Positions 11,275 to 19,312 of a stretch of DNA of 64,000 bases are shown here, piece after piece. Both the position numbers and the translations under genes were made by a program. The notes under the pieces are model-generated. The model did not search any database and was not told the DNA's origin. It worked only from the letters and a program-made list of their open reading frames with translations. Location of the stretch: positions 3,095,501-3,159,500 of the forward strand of contig NZ_CP146609.1 of assembly GCF_037094465.1 (NCBI RefSeq), read 5' to 3'. Numbering within the stretch: position 1 is the stretch's first letter; each line of letters opens with the position of its first letter. The DNA comes from Pseudodesulfovibrio sp. 5S69 (lineage in GTDB: Bacteria > Desulfobacterota > Desulfovibrionia > Desulfovibrionales > Desulfovibrionaceae).

Positions 11275-11318
11275 CAGCCCTTTCAACGTATTATAAATTG
11301 CAGTATCCTTGGCACAAG
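11275..11318 (-). promoter_or_regulatory. Predicted sigma-70-type promoter for folC-selA-M18
   Basis: On the minus strand TTGTGC, a 16-nt spacer and a perfect TATAAT occur in order, ending about 85-90 nt upstream of the GTG chosen as the folC start. This is motif-based only. Confidence 0.5.
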
Positions 11319-11370
11319 AGGAATCAAATGTGCTAGTCGCTGTTGTCGATTACTTTGCAAGGAGAAACGA

Positions 11371-13095
11371 ATGCTCAGGAAGATAACCATCAAGGTTCGA
11401 ATTTTATTATTGATCTGCTGTATCGTCGTATTCACCGCCGGATTCACCCTGGCCTTCCTGGACGGTGTGACCAAAGTGAAAGAGGTAGGCGTCGACTTCG
11501 CCACCAAGGCCATGCTCGAAGGCGAGAAGCGCAAGATCGAGGTGGCCACCGTGTCCATGGCCGAAAGCATCGGCGCGGCCATCGCGGACGTGGCCGATCC
11601 CGACGCCAGGGTCGAGCTCATCCGCAAGCTCGTGGACAAGATCCGCTTCGAAAACGACAAATCCGGCTATTTCTTCGTCTACAACAAGACGACCAACGTC
11701 TCCCTGCCCCCGAACCATTCCCTCCAGGGTAAGGACCTGAGCCATCTCAAGGATCCCAACGGGTTCCAACTGGTGGTCGAACTGAACAAGGTCGCCCACA
11801 ACGGCGGCGGCTTCGTGACCTACATCTGGCCCAAGCCCGGCAAGGGCGACCAGCCCAAGCTCTCCTACGCCACGCTCATCCCCGGCACCGACATGTGGAT
11901 CGGCACCGGCGTCTACCTCGACAACGTGGATGAGGAAAAGCAGCTCATCACCGGCAAAATCGAGGACATCGTCTCCAATTACGTCTGGGTCATCGGCGGC
12001 GCCATCCTGGGCGTGTTCGTCCTGCTCCTCCTGCCCTTCTGCCTGTTCATCGTCCGGTCCATCATCCAGCCCCTGAACGAGGCGCTGGAACTGGCCGACC
12101 ATGTGGCCTCGGGCGACCTGACCCGCGACATTTCCTCCGAATACAACGACGAGCCCGGCAGGCTGACCGCCTCATTGGGCACCATGGTCCGCCGGTTGCG
12201 GCAGATCGTGGGCCAGGCCAAGGACGGCGCGGACCAGGTGGCCTCGGGCAGCACCGAGGTGACCAGTTCGGCCACCGCCCTGGCCGACGGCGCCAACCGC
12301 CAGGCCGCGTCCGTAGAAGAGGTCTCCGCGTCCATGGAAGAAATGATCGGCCAAATCAGCCGGAACACCGAAAACGCCACCCAGACCGAGCGCATGGCCC
12401 AACAGACGGCCCAGGACGCACAAAAGGGCGGCGACACGGTCATGGAAGCGGTCCACTCCATAAAGAACATCGCCGAGAAGATCTCGATCATCGAAGAGAT
12501 CGCGCGGCAGACCAACCTCCTGGCCCTGAACGCGGCCATCGAGGCGGCCCGGGCGGGCGAGGCGGGCAAGGGGTTCGCCGTGGTCGCCGCCGAGGTGCGC
12601 AAGCTGGCCGAACGCAGCGGCGCGGCAGCGGCCGAGATCGGCGAGCTGTCCACCTCCACCCTGGCCAAGGCCGACGAGGCCGGGGCCATGCTGACCCGCA
12701 TGGTCCCCGACATCCGCAAGACCGCCGACCTGGTCCAGGAAATCTCGGCGGCCAGCTCCGAGCAGAACGCCGGGGCCCAGGAGATCAACAAGGCCATCCA
12801 GGAGCTCGACAGCGTCATCCAGCAGAACGCCGGGGCGTCCGAGGAACTGGCGGCCGCGGCCAGGGAGTTCACCTCCCAGGCCGGGCAGCTCCAGCAGGCC
12901 ATGCAGTACTTCACCATCGATTCCCGGCCCGTGTCCCGGCCTCGACCCCAGGCTTCACGGCCCAAGGCCACCCAGGCCAGGGTCTCCCGGCCCGCACCGG
13001 CCCGGTTGCCGGCCGCCAAGCCGCAGACCCCGGACGACAAAGGACTCGACCTGGACATGGATTCCCTGGAGGACAAGGACTTCGAACGGTTCTAG
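11371..13095 (+). CDS. Methyl-accepting chemotaxis protein with periplasmic Cache domain
   Basis: A 574-aa chemoreceptor. TM1 is at about residues 9-31 ([20 protein letters not shown]). A periplasmic sCache_2-type sensor (about 35-200) contains [20 protein letters not shown] and [17 protein letters not shown]2 is at about 212-233, then HAMP ([20 protein letters not shown]), and a signalling domain with the hairpin tip [20 protein letters not shown]. It has no C-terminal CheR-binding pentapeptide; the tail is Pro/Arg-rich. The ATG at 11371 has AGGAG upstream, and the longer upstream frame overlaps folC and is rejected. Small organic acids are common ligands of this Cache type, but the ligand here is unknown. 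Confidence 0.93.
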   Translation: MLRKITIKVRILLLICCIVVFTAGFTLAFLDGVTKVKEVGVDFATKAMLEGEKRKIEVATVSMAESIGAAIADVADPDARVELIRKLVDKIRFENDKSGYFFVYNKTTNVSLPPNHSLQGKDLSHLKDPNGFQLVVELNKVAHNGGGFVTYIWPKPGKGDQPKLSYATLIPGTDMWIGTGVYLDNVDEEKQLITGKIEDIVSNYVWVIGGAILGVFVLLLLPFCLFIVRSIIQPLNEALELADHVASGDLTRDISSEYNDEPGRLTASLGTMVRRLRQIVGQAKDGADQVASGSTEVTSSATALADGANRQAASVEEVSASMEEMIGQISRNTENATQTERMAQQTAQDAQKGGDTVMEAVHSIKNIAEKISIIEEIARQTNLLALNAAIEAARAGEAGKGFAVVAAEVRKLAERSGAAAAEIGELSTSTLAKADEAGAMLTRMVPDIRKTADLVQEISAASSEQNAGAQEINKAIQELDSVIQQNAGASEELAAAAREFTSQAGQLQQAMQYFTIDSRPVSRPRPQASRPKATQARVSRPAPARLPAAKPQTPDDKGLDLDMDSLEDKDFERF

Positions 13096-13115
13096 TCGAC
13101 CTGAAGATGACAACG

Positions 13116-13149
13116 AAAAAGGGCGCACCGCTAGGCGGTGCGCCCTTTT
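13116..13149. terminator. Bidirectional terminator between chemoreceptor and AEC transporter genes
   Basis: A perfect 11-bp stem GGGCGCACCGC/GCGGTGCGCCC with loop TAG is flanked by AAAAA on the left and TTTT on the right, between two convergent genes. Confidence 0.85.
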
Positions 13150-13172
13150 CCTTGTCCGAAAGACCGTGAGGG

Positions 13173-14078
13173 TCAGATGAACGTAAGCAGCCAGTACCAC
13201 AGGGGACGGGTCAGAATGGAGAGCGGCACGCCGATGCCGAGCATGGTCGCGGCCAGACCGGGACGCGCGCCGTAAGTCATGGCGATAATCCCGCCGGAGA
13301 TCATCGGGCCCATGCCCGCCTCGAAGATCGTGACCTTGGTGGCCATGTCCGTCTGCCCGAGAATCCAGACGTAGAGGACCAGGATGAGAACCGGGGCAGC
13401 GACCAGCTTGTATCCAAGCCCCACGGTGAGTTCCCGGCCCAGGCCCGCGATGGACTTGAAGCGCAGGGTCAGCCCCACGGACAGCAGAGCCAGGGGGCTC
13501 AGGGTGGAGCCGAGGCGGGTCAGCATCCCGGTGAGCCACTGCGGATAGGGGACCGCGTGCAGGGCGAAGCCGAGGACGATGGCGATGAGCGGAGGAAAGA
13601 GCAGGACCTTGCGGATGAGCTCGCGCCGGCTCACATCCCGGCCCGAGGCCCCGGCGGCCAGGACGATGCCGGGCCCGGCCAGGACCATGAAGGAGCCCGC
13701 CGTGTCGCAGAGCATGCCCACGCCGAGATACTGCGGCCCGTAAAAGGCCTCGATCATGGGCAGCCCGACAAAAGAGGTGTTGCCCAACGCCCCGGTCAGG
13801 GCCAGGCAGACCACGGTCTTGCGGTCCCACCCCATGCGGCGGCCCAGGGAGACGAACAGGACATACCCCGCGCCGAAGACGATCCAGGCCATGGCCGCGG
13901 GCGGGATCAGCTCCGGCCCGAGGGGCAGATCGTGTGCGTACAGCAGGGCCAGGGCGGGCAGGGACATGTGGATGATGACCGCGTTGAGCGCGGCCGGGCC
14001 GTGCTCATCGATGATCCCCGCGATCCGTAATCCCACGCCCAGCACGAAGCAGACGCCCAGCAGCAAAAAATTGTCCAT
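13173..14078 (-). CDS. AEC (auxin efflux carrier) family transporter
   Basis: A 301-aa integral membrane protein with about ten hydrophobic segments in two repeats. Family features include the N-terminal helix and AALNAVIIHMSLPALAL, the middle TGALGNTSFVGLPMIEAFYG (the conserved N-x-x-F/G-x-P region of AEC proteins), and a second half with LVAAPVLILVLYV and MGPMISGGIIAMTYG. Bacterial AEC proteins move small carboxylates such as malate or malonate. The substrate cannot be named from the sequence. It stands alone between a terminator and tRNA-Leu. Confidence 0.88.
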   Translation of the reverse strand: MDNFLLLGVCFVLGVGLRIAGIIDEHGPAALNAVIIHMSLPALALLYAHDLPLGPELIPPAAMAWIVFGAGYVLFVSLGRRMGWDRKTVVCLALTGALGNTSFVGLPMIEAFYGPQYLGVGMLCDTAGSFMVLAGPGIVLAAGASGRDVSRRELIRKVLLFPPLIAIVLGFALHAVPYPQWLTGMLTRLGSTLSPLALLSVGLTLRFKSIAGLGRELTVGLGYKLVAAPVLILVLYVWILGQTDMATKVTIFEAGMGPMISGGIIAMTYGARPGLAATMLGIGVPLSILTRPLWYWLLTFI

Positions 14079-14190
14079 TGAAATCTCCGGATATGCCCTG
14101 CTCGTTACCGGGATTTCACGGTAATTTCAAGGTCTTCGGCACCCGCTTCCGTTCTCGGCCGGTCCTTTGCGCATTTCCCCACAAAAAGTG

Positions 14191-14220
14191 CTTGCCAAGC
14201 GCCTGCAGGAAATATATACC
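14191..14220 (+). promoter_or_regulatory. Predicted promoter of the first tRNA-Leu
   Basis: TTGCCA and TATACC are separated by 17 nt and end 17 nt before the tRNA. The same upstream block (TGCTTGCCAA followed by CGC after one variable base) occurs before the second tRNA-Leu at about 36392-36405, which supports function. Confidence 0.55.
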
Positions 14221-14237
14221 CCTCTTCGCCTGAACGT

Positions 14238-14324
14238 GCCGAAGTGGTGGAATTGGTAGACACGCATGGTTCAGGACCATGTGGTTTTACGACCGTGGAA
14301 GTTCGAGTCTTCTCTTCGGCACCA
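14238..14324 (+). tRNA. tRNA-Leu (anticodon CAG), island integration site
   Basis: An 87-nt class II tRNA with the long variable arm. The acceptor stem GCCGAAG pairs with CTTCGGC, the anticodon stem CATGG/CCATG encloses TTCAGGA (anticodon CAG), and CCA is encoded. It differs from the second copy at 36440 by one base in the variable arm. Its last 21 bases plus one further base form the left end (attL) of a genomic island; the same 22 bases recur at 31016-31037. Confidence 0.95.
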
Positions 14325-14325
14325 G
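14304..14325 (+). repeat. attL: 3' end of tRNA-Leu, left boundary of the island
   Basis: A 22-bp direct repeat (first bases CGAGTCTTCTCTTCGG) is identical to 31016-31037. Similarity continues after a 2-bp mismatch with TGAAACAAGGG on both sides, so the crossover identity block is about 35 bp. This is the standard arrangement for tyrosine recombinases that use tRNA 3' ends. Confidence 0.9.
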
Positions 14326-14334
14326 ATTGAAACA

Positions 14335-14367
14335 AGGGTTGTGGCTAACTAGCTACAACCCTTTTTC
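14335..14367 (+). terminator. Island-encoded replacement terminator for tRNA-Leu
   Basis: The hairpin AGGGTTGT...ACAACCCT, followed by TTTTTCTTTTT, sits right after attL. The native terminator of this tRNA (GGGCCGCATCCT stem) was displaced to 31048-31078, so the island supplies a new one. Confidence 0.75.
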
Positions 14368-14411
14368 TTTTTGATTCGGCAACTTACATGATTTTCTTCT
14401 TTTCGGCGTGA

Positions 14412-14445
14412 TTTGACCCCGCGGGGTCAAAATGGTGGGTCAAAG
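14412..14445. repeat. 20-bp perfect palindrome and GGTCAAA repeats near the left att site
   Basis: TTTGACCCCGCGGGGTCAAA at 14412-14431 is a perfect palindrome. It overlaps a block with two GGGTCAAA-like repeats 12-13 bp apart (14424-14445). A nearly identical block occurs near the right end at 30914-30935 (two mismatches over 22 bp). The positions at both ends of the element suggest recombinase arm sites or sites for an excisionase. Confidence 0.6.
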
Positions 14446-14477
14446 TACCCGGAATCGTCTACCGCCGGAGACGTCAC

Positions 14478-16100
14478 ATGCCGCAAATCGCACGTTGCCC
14501 GAACCATCTTTACCGGAAGGGCTCAATCTATTACTTTCGCCACGTCATCCCGCACGACCTGCGGGACTCGTTGGGCCGCTCCGAAGTCAGGATGTCTCTC
14601 AAGACAGGCTACCTGGCCGAAGCAAGGCCCAAGGCCCGAATATTGGCCTCGGGCGTAAAACGAATACTGACCAAGATGAGGAACGGTGAACTCCCCATGG
14701 ATGATTTCGACCAGATAAAAGTCTTCATGAATGACTGGCTCAAGCGTTTCCTGAAAGAAAATGAACACATTGCCATCAAAAAGCTCACACCGCCCTGCCC
14801 CCACACGCAATACGTGCCGGGAGATACCGAAAGGATTATCGAAACACTCAAGGCCCTGATGGTGTCCAAAGACTACGTCACCATGCGGAAATACACGATC
14901 ATGGCGGCTGAAGACGGGGCTTTCGGCCCACCTGACTCGCTCCCCCTGTCCGATGAATTCGCGCACGAATTCATCAAGACGCTCATTGCCTACTATCGCA
15001 TCATCAGCCACCGGGCCGAAGGCGATTACACCTTTGAAAAAACCATCCTGCCGCCTGAATCAGCCGCTCCGCAGCCGGCACAGGAACCCAAGCCCCAAAT
15101 CCTGCTTTCCGAAGCCCTGGAACGCTACAAGGCGGACAGGATCGCCGCCAAACGCTGGAGCGAAGGCAGTGCCAAGGATATCATGTCCACGCTCAACAGC
15201 CTGACTGACATCCTCGGGGACATTCCGGTGGATGAAGTGGACCGACAGGCCGTGCGCCATGTACGGGATACCCTGCTCCAGCTCCCCCGATTTCGGAACA
15301 GCAAACGATTCAAGGGCAAGACCATCCAAGAAATGGTCGCCCTTGAACCAGACAATACCGTTGCCGTCAGCACCGTGAATAACAACCTGACCAACATCTC
15401 ATCATTTTTGACGTGGTGCGAGGATGAGCAGCTTATTCCCACCAACCCCGCTCACCGTCTGAAAATCAAAGAAGAAAAGCCGGAAACGGAACACCGATCC
15501 CCGTACACGACCAAAGACTTGGAAAACATCTTCAACGCTCCTCAATATGTTGACGACACATTCCTGCACCCGTCCGACTTCTGGTGCCCTATTCTTTCCC
15601 TTTTCACGGGTGCACGGCGTGAGGAGGTATGCCAACTCCACGTTGAAGATGTCCGACTGGAGGAAGGGGTGTGGGTCTTGGATGTCAACAAGGAAAAGAA
15701 TGTTCATGGGTTCGCCAACAAGAAGCTGAAAAACCCAAGCGCCAAGCGGCTCCTCCCGCTTCATCCTTTCCTCGTTGAAACGCTGCGTTTCCCCGAATTC
15801 GCTCGACAACAGGCCCACAAGGGACACCTTCGGGTCTTCCCCGAACTCGTCAAGATCAACACGAACTACGGCCACAAACTCGGCGAAAGGTTCAGTGAAT
15901 TCAGGAAAACCATCGAACTTGAGGAAGCAGAAGGGGTCAAGGATTTTCACAGCTTGCGGCACACGTTCTCCAACTTCTTCAAGCAGAAGAAGATGCAGGA
16001 TGACCCGTTCGAACAGACCTTTGGCCACAAGCTCAAGAAGATGTCCGCCGAAAGGTATGGGGGCGTTTCCCGGCCTCCATGTGCTTCGAGGAGGTCATAG
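14478..16100 (+). CDS. int: Tyrosine-type site-specific integrase with C-terminal frameshift
   Basis: A phage-type integrase adjacent to the tRNA att site. The N-terminus (CPNHLYRKGSIYYFRHVIPH) is a DUF6538-like arm-binding domain, a core-binding region follows around residues 200-330, and then the catalytic domain. Active-site residues are all visible: Arg in FTGARREEVCQL, His-x-x-Arg in HSLRHTFSNF, His in FGHKLKKM, and the nucleophile Tyr in SAERYGG. After that Tyr the frame ends with an unrelated tail (VSRPPCASRRS). A run of five G at 16059-16063, where six would keep frame, would restore GRFPASMCFEEVIAHLDYG and a further 14 residues (DLSHLAKSKYVPK region) to a stop at 16160-16162. So a 1-base deletion (or sequencing error) replaces about 33 native C-terminal residues. 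Activity may be impaired even though catalysis is preserved. Confidence 0.9.
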   Translation: MPQIARCPNHLYRKGSIYYFRHVIPHDLRDSLGRSEVRMSLKTGYLAEARPKARILASGVKRILTKMRNGELPMDDFDQIKVFMNDWLKRFLKENEHIAIKKLTPPCPHTQYVPGDTERIIETLKALMVSKDYVTMRKYTIMAAEDGAFGPPDSLPLSDEFAHEFIKTLIAYYRIISHRAEGDYTFEKTILPPESAAPQPAQEPKPQILLSEALERYKADRIAAKRWSEGSAKDIMSTLNSLTDILGDIPVDEVDRQAVRHVRDTLLQLPRFRNSKRFKGKTIQEMVALEPDNTVAVSTVNNNLTNISSFLTWCEDEQLIPTNPAHRLKIKEEKPETEHRSPYTTKDLENIFNAPQYVDDTFLHPSDFWCPILSLFTGARREEVCQLHVEDVRLEEGVWVLDVNKEKNVHGFANKKLKNPSAKRLLPLHPFLVETLRFPEFARQQAHKGHLRVFPELVKINTNYGHKLGERFSEFRKTIELEEAEGVKDFHSLRHTFSNFFKQKKMQDDPFEQTFGHKLKKMSAERYGGVSRPPCASRRS

Positions 16101-16181
16101 CCCACCTCGACTACGGGGTAGACCTGTCTCATCTGGCAAAATCGAAATACGTTCCCAAGTGACGGTCCTCATTTGGCGATA

Positions 16182-16224
16182 GTCCTTCCCTCCTGTCGGC
16201 CCCAAGCCGACAGGAGGGAAGGAC
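16182..16224. repeat. Perfect 19-bp inverted repeat with 5-nt loop
   Basis: The arm GTCCTTCCCTCCTGTCGGC is followed by CCCAA and its exact reverse complement. It lies 20 nt beyond the restored integrase stop and one base before a 50-bp palindrome. There is no T tract, so it is not a classical terminator. Confidence 0.85.
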
Positions 16225-16225
16225 A

Positions 16226-16275
16226 GTTCCATGGGGGAGATAAATCGCCTAGGCGATTTATCTCCCCCATGGAAC
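16226..16275. repeat. Perfect 50-bp palindrome
   Basis: From GTTCCATGGGGGAGATAAAT to its mirror at 16275, every base pairs, with the centre at CCT|AGG and no loop. It lies between convergent recombinase genes. Such a long uninterrupted palindrome can extrude as a cruciform and is normally unstable, so its retention suggests a role (recombination, replication or transcription stop) or a very recent origin. Confidence 0.9.
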
Positions 16276-16284
16276 CTCTCACCC

Positions 16285-16313
16285 AAAAAGAAAAACCCCG
16301 CCGAAGCGGGGTC
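16285..16313 (-). terminator. Terminator of the second recombinase gene
   Basis: On the minus strand the stem ACCCCGC/GCGGGGT with loop TTCG is followed by TTTTTCTTTTT, just past the stop codon at 16317. Confidence 0.8.
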
Positions 16314-16316
16314 CTG

Positions 16317-17273
16317 TCACTGACTGCTGCCAAGGTAGGCATCGGACACATCACGCCTTCCTGCGGAATGTCCTGCGGTCACTTCGATTTCGTCACGGGC
16401 TTCGGCGTCGAGCCGGGGCCATTCATCCCCAGCCTTGTCATGGGCGGCCTGTTGAAAGGCTTCCACTGAAGGATGCTGATTGGGCGGCTGAAAGCCCGTG
16501 TGCTCGACGTACATACGGTGAAACCGTTCATGACGGTTACTGTGCAGCGTCCACCCGCTTTCTCTCTTGGTGAACCCGCAAAGCTTGGCCGCATAGGACA
16601 GTTTTTCCTGCCACTTGTCGCCCATCCCGCTCGGCATGAGATTATGAATCCCCGGCCTGTCGGCTTGGCTGATATATGGCAACGCCCGTTCCAAGGCTTC
16701 CTGCTGCTTGTCGGACAGATTGGTCAGCGTCCTCGACCGTCCCCCTTTCGTCCCGTACTGGACGAGGAGGCTACGCTCTGCCCTGTCCCAATCGCTGACT
16801 AGATCGACTTTGGCCGATTCTTCCCGGCGAAGGCCCAGTTCCCATTGCAGGCGGATTTGGGCGGCACACCGGGGACCGTATTCATAACCAAGCTCGTTTT
16901 CCAGCTTGTTGATTGCCCCCTGCACGTAGGCGAGGGCAACCGCTTTGCTGTTGGCGTTGGCAATGCTGCCCCGCCGGATGTCGAACACGTCATTGGTAGG
17001 GCTGATGCTGTCGTTGCCATAAGTCTCACACAGGGTACGGGCCGCCGCAAAAACTTCGGCAATACGCCCGTCCCCTACGTTTTCGTCTTTCATTTGCTTG
17101 GCCACTGCCGCGAAATGTTTGTTGGAAATCTTGGCCCATTTCTGAACGCCAAAACCCGCACGGCGAAGCCGCTTTGCAAAGGCTCGGGCGTTTTGTCTGA
17201 CCCGATGTTGTTTCGAGCGCGGACCTGACAATGTTGCCTTGTTCGCGCCCCATACCAGACTGATGGATTTCAT
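16317..17273 (-). CDS. Second tyrosine recombinase (Integrase_1-type)
   Basis: A 318-aa protein that converges on the main integrase. The catalytic set of tyrosine recombinases can be traced: Arg in LQWELGLRREESAKV, Lys in YGTKGGRSRTL, His-x-x-Arg in TLHSNRHERFHRMY, His in VTAGHSAGRRDV and a C-terminal Tyr in SDAYLGSS. This matches 'integrase domain-containing' proteins (Integrase_1, PF12835). The N-terminal region (LSGPRSKQHRVRQNARAF) is basic and resembles a SAM-like DNA-binding part. The start at 17273 has AGGAGAT upstream. It may help move the island, act as a resolvase on the nearby palindromes, or be a remnant of a second element. Confidence 0.82.
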   Translation of the reverse strand: MKSISLVWGANKATLSGPRSKQHRVRQNARAFAKRLRRAGFGVQKWAKISNKHFAAVAKQMKDENVGDGRIAEVFAAARTLCETYGNDSISPTNDVFDIRRGSIANANSKAVALAYVQGAINKLENELGYEYGPRCAAQIRLQWELGLRREESAKVDLVSDWDRAERSLLVQYGTKGGRSRTLTNLSDKQQEALERALPYISQADRPGIHNLMPSGMGDKWQEKLSYAAKLCGFTKRESGWTLHSNRHERFHRMYVEHTGFQPPNQHPSVEAFQQAAHDKAGDEWPRLDAEARDEIEVTAGHSAGRRDVSDAYLGSSQ

Positions 17274-18061
17274 ATGGATCTCCTTCCTGAAGTTCGGGGC
17301 AGTGCCCCGGGACAAAGCGAACCCACGGGTCCGCCTATGGCGCGAATGCGCCACACAACAACCGACACGGGACAAATCAATGTCCGTTTCCCACAGAAGG
17401 AAAATCCTGAGAATCCATTCAATAAGGGGTGCCACCACGCAGGCTCGTTCGTCCTGCGCATAAGGGGTGGCCGTGGGGGAATTTCGACAACGGCAGATTT
17501 CTAGATACCTGTCGTTTGTCCGGCGGGGGTGCTGTGTTTCAGCCTGGTGTTTGTATGTGAAAGTGTGCCGTTGGGAAATGAACGGCAGCGAAGTGTTTGG
17601 TGTTCCGGCACGTTAGTGCCTACTTAAGCGTTCATCAGTTTAGACTTGCGTCAAAACTTATGAACGCGCCTAGGGTGCGTTTTACCTCCTTCTAGTGACC
17701 GATTTATCCGGTGGATATGCCCTACCATATGACGCCGCAAAACCTTCGCGCAAGCTCCGACGGCACGAATTCTTCACCTCCCGCCGTTTTCCCTGCGAGC
17801 GTGACGCGAGCAGCCGTCAAGGCAAGGCCAAGCCCTTCGGGCGGACGCTTCGCGGTCCGGCCTTGCCCCGACGACTTTGCTTGCGTCGTCATTTACGCAA
17901 GCGACGGCGAGAGGGATGGCGATTCCGACTCCGGCTCAAGGGATATGCCTTGGTCCTGCTTCACCCATTCAAGAAAGGCTAGAAAGTGCTTTGCCATTTT
18001 TTTCGATTCAGTTATTAATAAACTAATTGCTTTACGGCATTAATAAGGTAGTTAATAAACC
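17274..18061. other. Long intergenic region with repeats and operator-like sites, no convincing gene
   Basis: About 790 bp between the divergent recombinase and XRE genes. It contains a repeated ATAAGGGGTG (about 17422 and 17460) around a small hairpin (CGCAGG/CCTGCG), a G+C-rich inverted repeat GGCAAGGCC...GGCCTTGCC (about 17820-17867), and an AT-rich end with the XRE promoter. Frames at 17695-17982 and 17711-18043 lack a good SD and have shadow-like composition, so neither is called. The region could hold control sites or a small RNA; none is recognised. Confidence 0.5.
17991..18060 (+). promoter_or_regulatory. Promoter and repeated TTAATAA operator-like sites of the XRE gene
   Basis: TTGCCA (17991-17996), 17 nt, then ATTAAT (18014-18019) form a plausible promoter. 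The palindrome TTATTAATAA (18012-18021) overlaps the -10, and related copies ATTAATAA and GTTAATAAAC follow before the ATG at 18062. Three similar sites over a promoter are typical of phage-type autorepression. Confidence 0.55.
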
Positions 18062-18550
18062 ATGTCTGAAAATCAAGTCGTCGACCTCACCCCTGAAAAA
18101 ACCCCGGAACAATCTCTCAAGGAAGAGGTCGGGCTTTATCTGAAGATTGTCCGGGATACTCAGGGCAAACCTTTGAACTGGGTCGCCCAGAAGTTGGGAT
18201 ACTCCAACTCGTTCATATCCCAGATCGAGAAAGGGCGCGCTCCCATTCCGCTGGATCGGGTCCTAGACTTTTCCTTGGCCTATGACCTCCCCATACCGGA
18301 GTTCGTTCGTATCGTTCTCGTCACCATGCACAACGACACGTATAAGGCGTTGATGAGCATACTGGAAAATGATCCGGAAATGGCCCATGCAGCTGAGCAG
18401 TGCCACTCGACGAACGATGCGAAACTACGAGCCAAACGACGTAAAGCCCTCAATCCGGGACTGAGCTCAAAGTCGCTTGACCGGATGCGAGAATTCATCC
18501 TGAAAAACCAAAAACCGGAATACGGGAAACCGATGGCAGGTGACGCTTGA
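18062..18550 (+). CDS. XRE-family helix-turn-helix regulator
   Basis: A 162-aa protein with an HTH_3 domain at about residues 22-75: LKIVRDTQGKPLNWVAQKLG, then YSNSFISQIEKGRAPIPLDR. The C-terminal half is helical and charged, without a recognised domain. It probably binds the TTAATAA repeats over its own promoter and represses itself. The stop codon overlaps the TTG start of the methyltransferase (TTGA), so the two are translationally coupled. This recalls control proteins of restriction-modification systems, but no matching nuclease is next to it. Confidence 0.85.
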   Translation: MSENQVVDLTPEKTPEQSLKEEVGLYLKIVRDTQGKPLNWVAQKLGYSNSFISQIEKGRAPIPLDRVLDFSLAYDLPIPEFVRIVLVTMHNDTYKALMSILENDPEMAHAAEQCHSTNDAKLRAKRRKALNPGLSSKSLDRMREFILKNQKPEYGKPMAGDA

Positions 18551-19278
18551 AAGACCTTCGGAAACAAGACTATCTGGGGGTGACTTCATCGTCGGAAGAC
18601 GGCGACATCCACAACAATGACGCCTACCTGTTTTTGGGGAATTGTCCTGCCCATCGGTACGAAGCCATAATCACGGACCCGCCCTACGCAATCGGTATTG
18701 CAGGCAAGGACTGGGATTGCAAAGAACTACAAATCGACGTCCTGGCTTACCAGTTCCATCGAGTCCTGAAACCTGGTGGCAATGTTTTTGTCTTCTGCTC
18801 GGACTTCCAATTCGGCACTTGGTATCGAGAGCTCTCCCGCTACTTCACCAAGTTGCGCAAGTATGCTTGGTGCAAGCCTGATTCGGTCGGATACAACAAA
18901 GGAATGTTTCAGGAAAGCTTTGAACTCGGGCTGCATGCCTGCTCGGACGATTCATACTTCGACATGGGGAATTATTATAAAAATCATACCGTCACAGGGA
19001 AAACATCGGGAAAGGAACGGATTATGCCTGACCCAGATGAAGAGTGGACAAAGGGAAAAGGCTCCAAGGCCCTTCATCCCACTCAAAAATCTCTGAAGGT
19101 AATCAAAGATCTGGTTACCGCATTGAGCAAAGAAGGCGACACGATTCTTGATCCCTTTTCCGGCACCGGAACCCTTGGGGTCGCAGCCAAGCAGTTGGGC
19201 AGGAAATTTGAGATGGTCGAGTATGGATTCCGAAACCACATTGCGGCTTGGGATAGGATCTTAGGGAAACAAGTGTAG
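18547..19278 (+). CDS. Orphan DNA adenine-N6 methyltransferase (beta class)
   Basis: A 243-aa site-specific methyltransferase. The order of motifs is catalytic TDPPYAIGIAGKDWD (motif IV DPPY) near residue 40, then a variable target region, then LDPFSGTGTLGVAAKQLGRK (motif I, AdoMet site) near residue 200. That order is beta class, and DPPY indicates adenine-N6. HPTQKSLKVIKDLV before motif I is also typical. The start is TTG, overlapping the stop of the XRE gene. No cognate endonuclease gene is adjacent, so it may protect the island from host or rival enzymes, or act in regulation. Confidence 0.9.
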   Translation: MKDLRKQDYLGVTSSSEDGDIHNNDAYLFLGNCPAHRYEAIITDPPYAIGIAGKDWDCKELQIDVLAYQFHRVLKPGGNVFVFCSDFQFGTWYRELSRYFTKLRKYAWCKPDSVGYNKGMFQESFELGLHACSDDSYFDMGNYYKNHTVTGKTSGKERIMPDPDEEWTKGKGSKALHPTQKSLKVIKDLVTALSKEGDTILDPFSGTGTLGVAAKQLGRKFEMVEYGFRNHIAAWDRILGKQV

Positions 19279-19312
19279 AGTGAGATGGTTATAACTCGTT
19301 AAACATGACTCT

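Noticed and set aside
10645..11370. Upstream extension of the Cache chemoreceptor frame to 10645
   Set aside because: It lies antisense to folC; the ATG at 11371 has a good AGGAG and starts with a normal first membrane helix.
16182..16275. CRISPR-like repeats near the recombinase genes
   Set aside because: Only two different palindromes occur, with no regular spacing or spacers; no cas genes are in the window.
17695..18043. Two plus-strand frames upstream of the XRE gene
   Set aside because: Weak or no SD, composition typical of non-coding, and overlap with the XRE promoter and operator sites.
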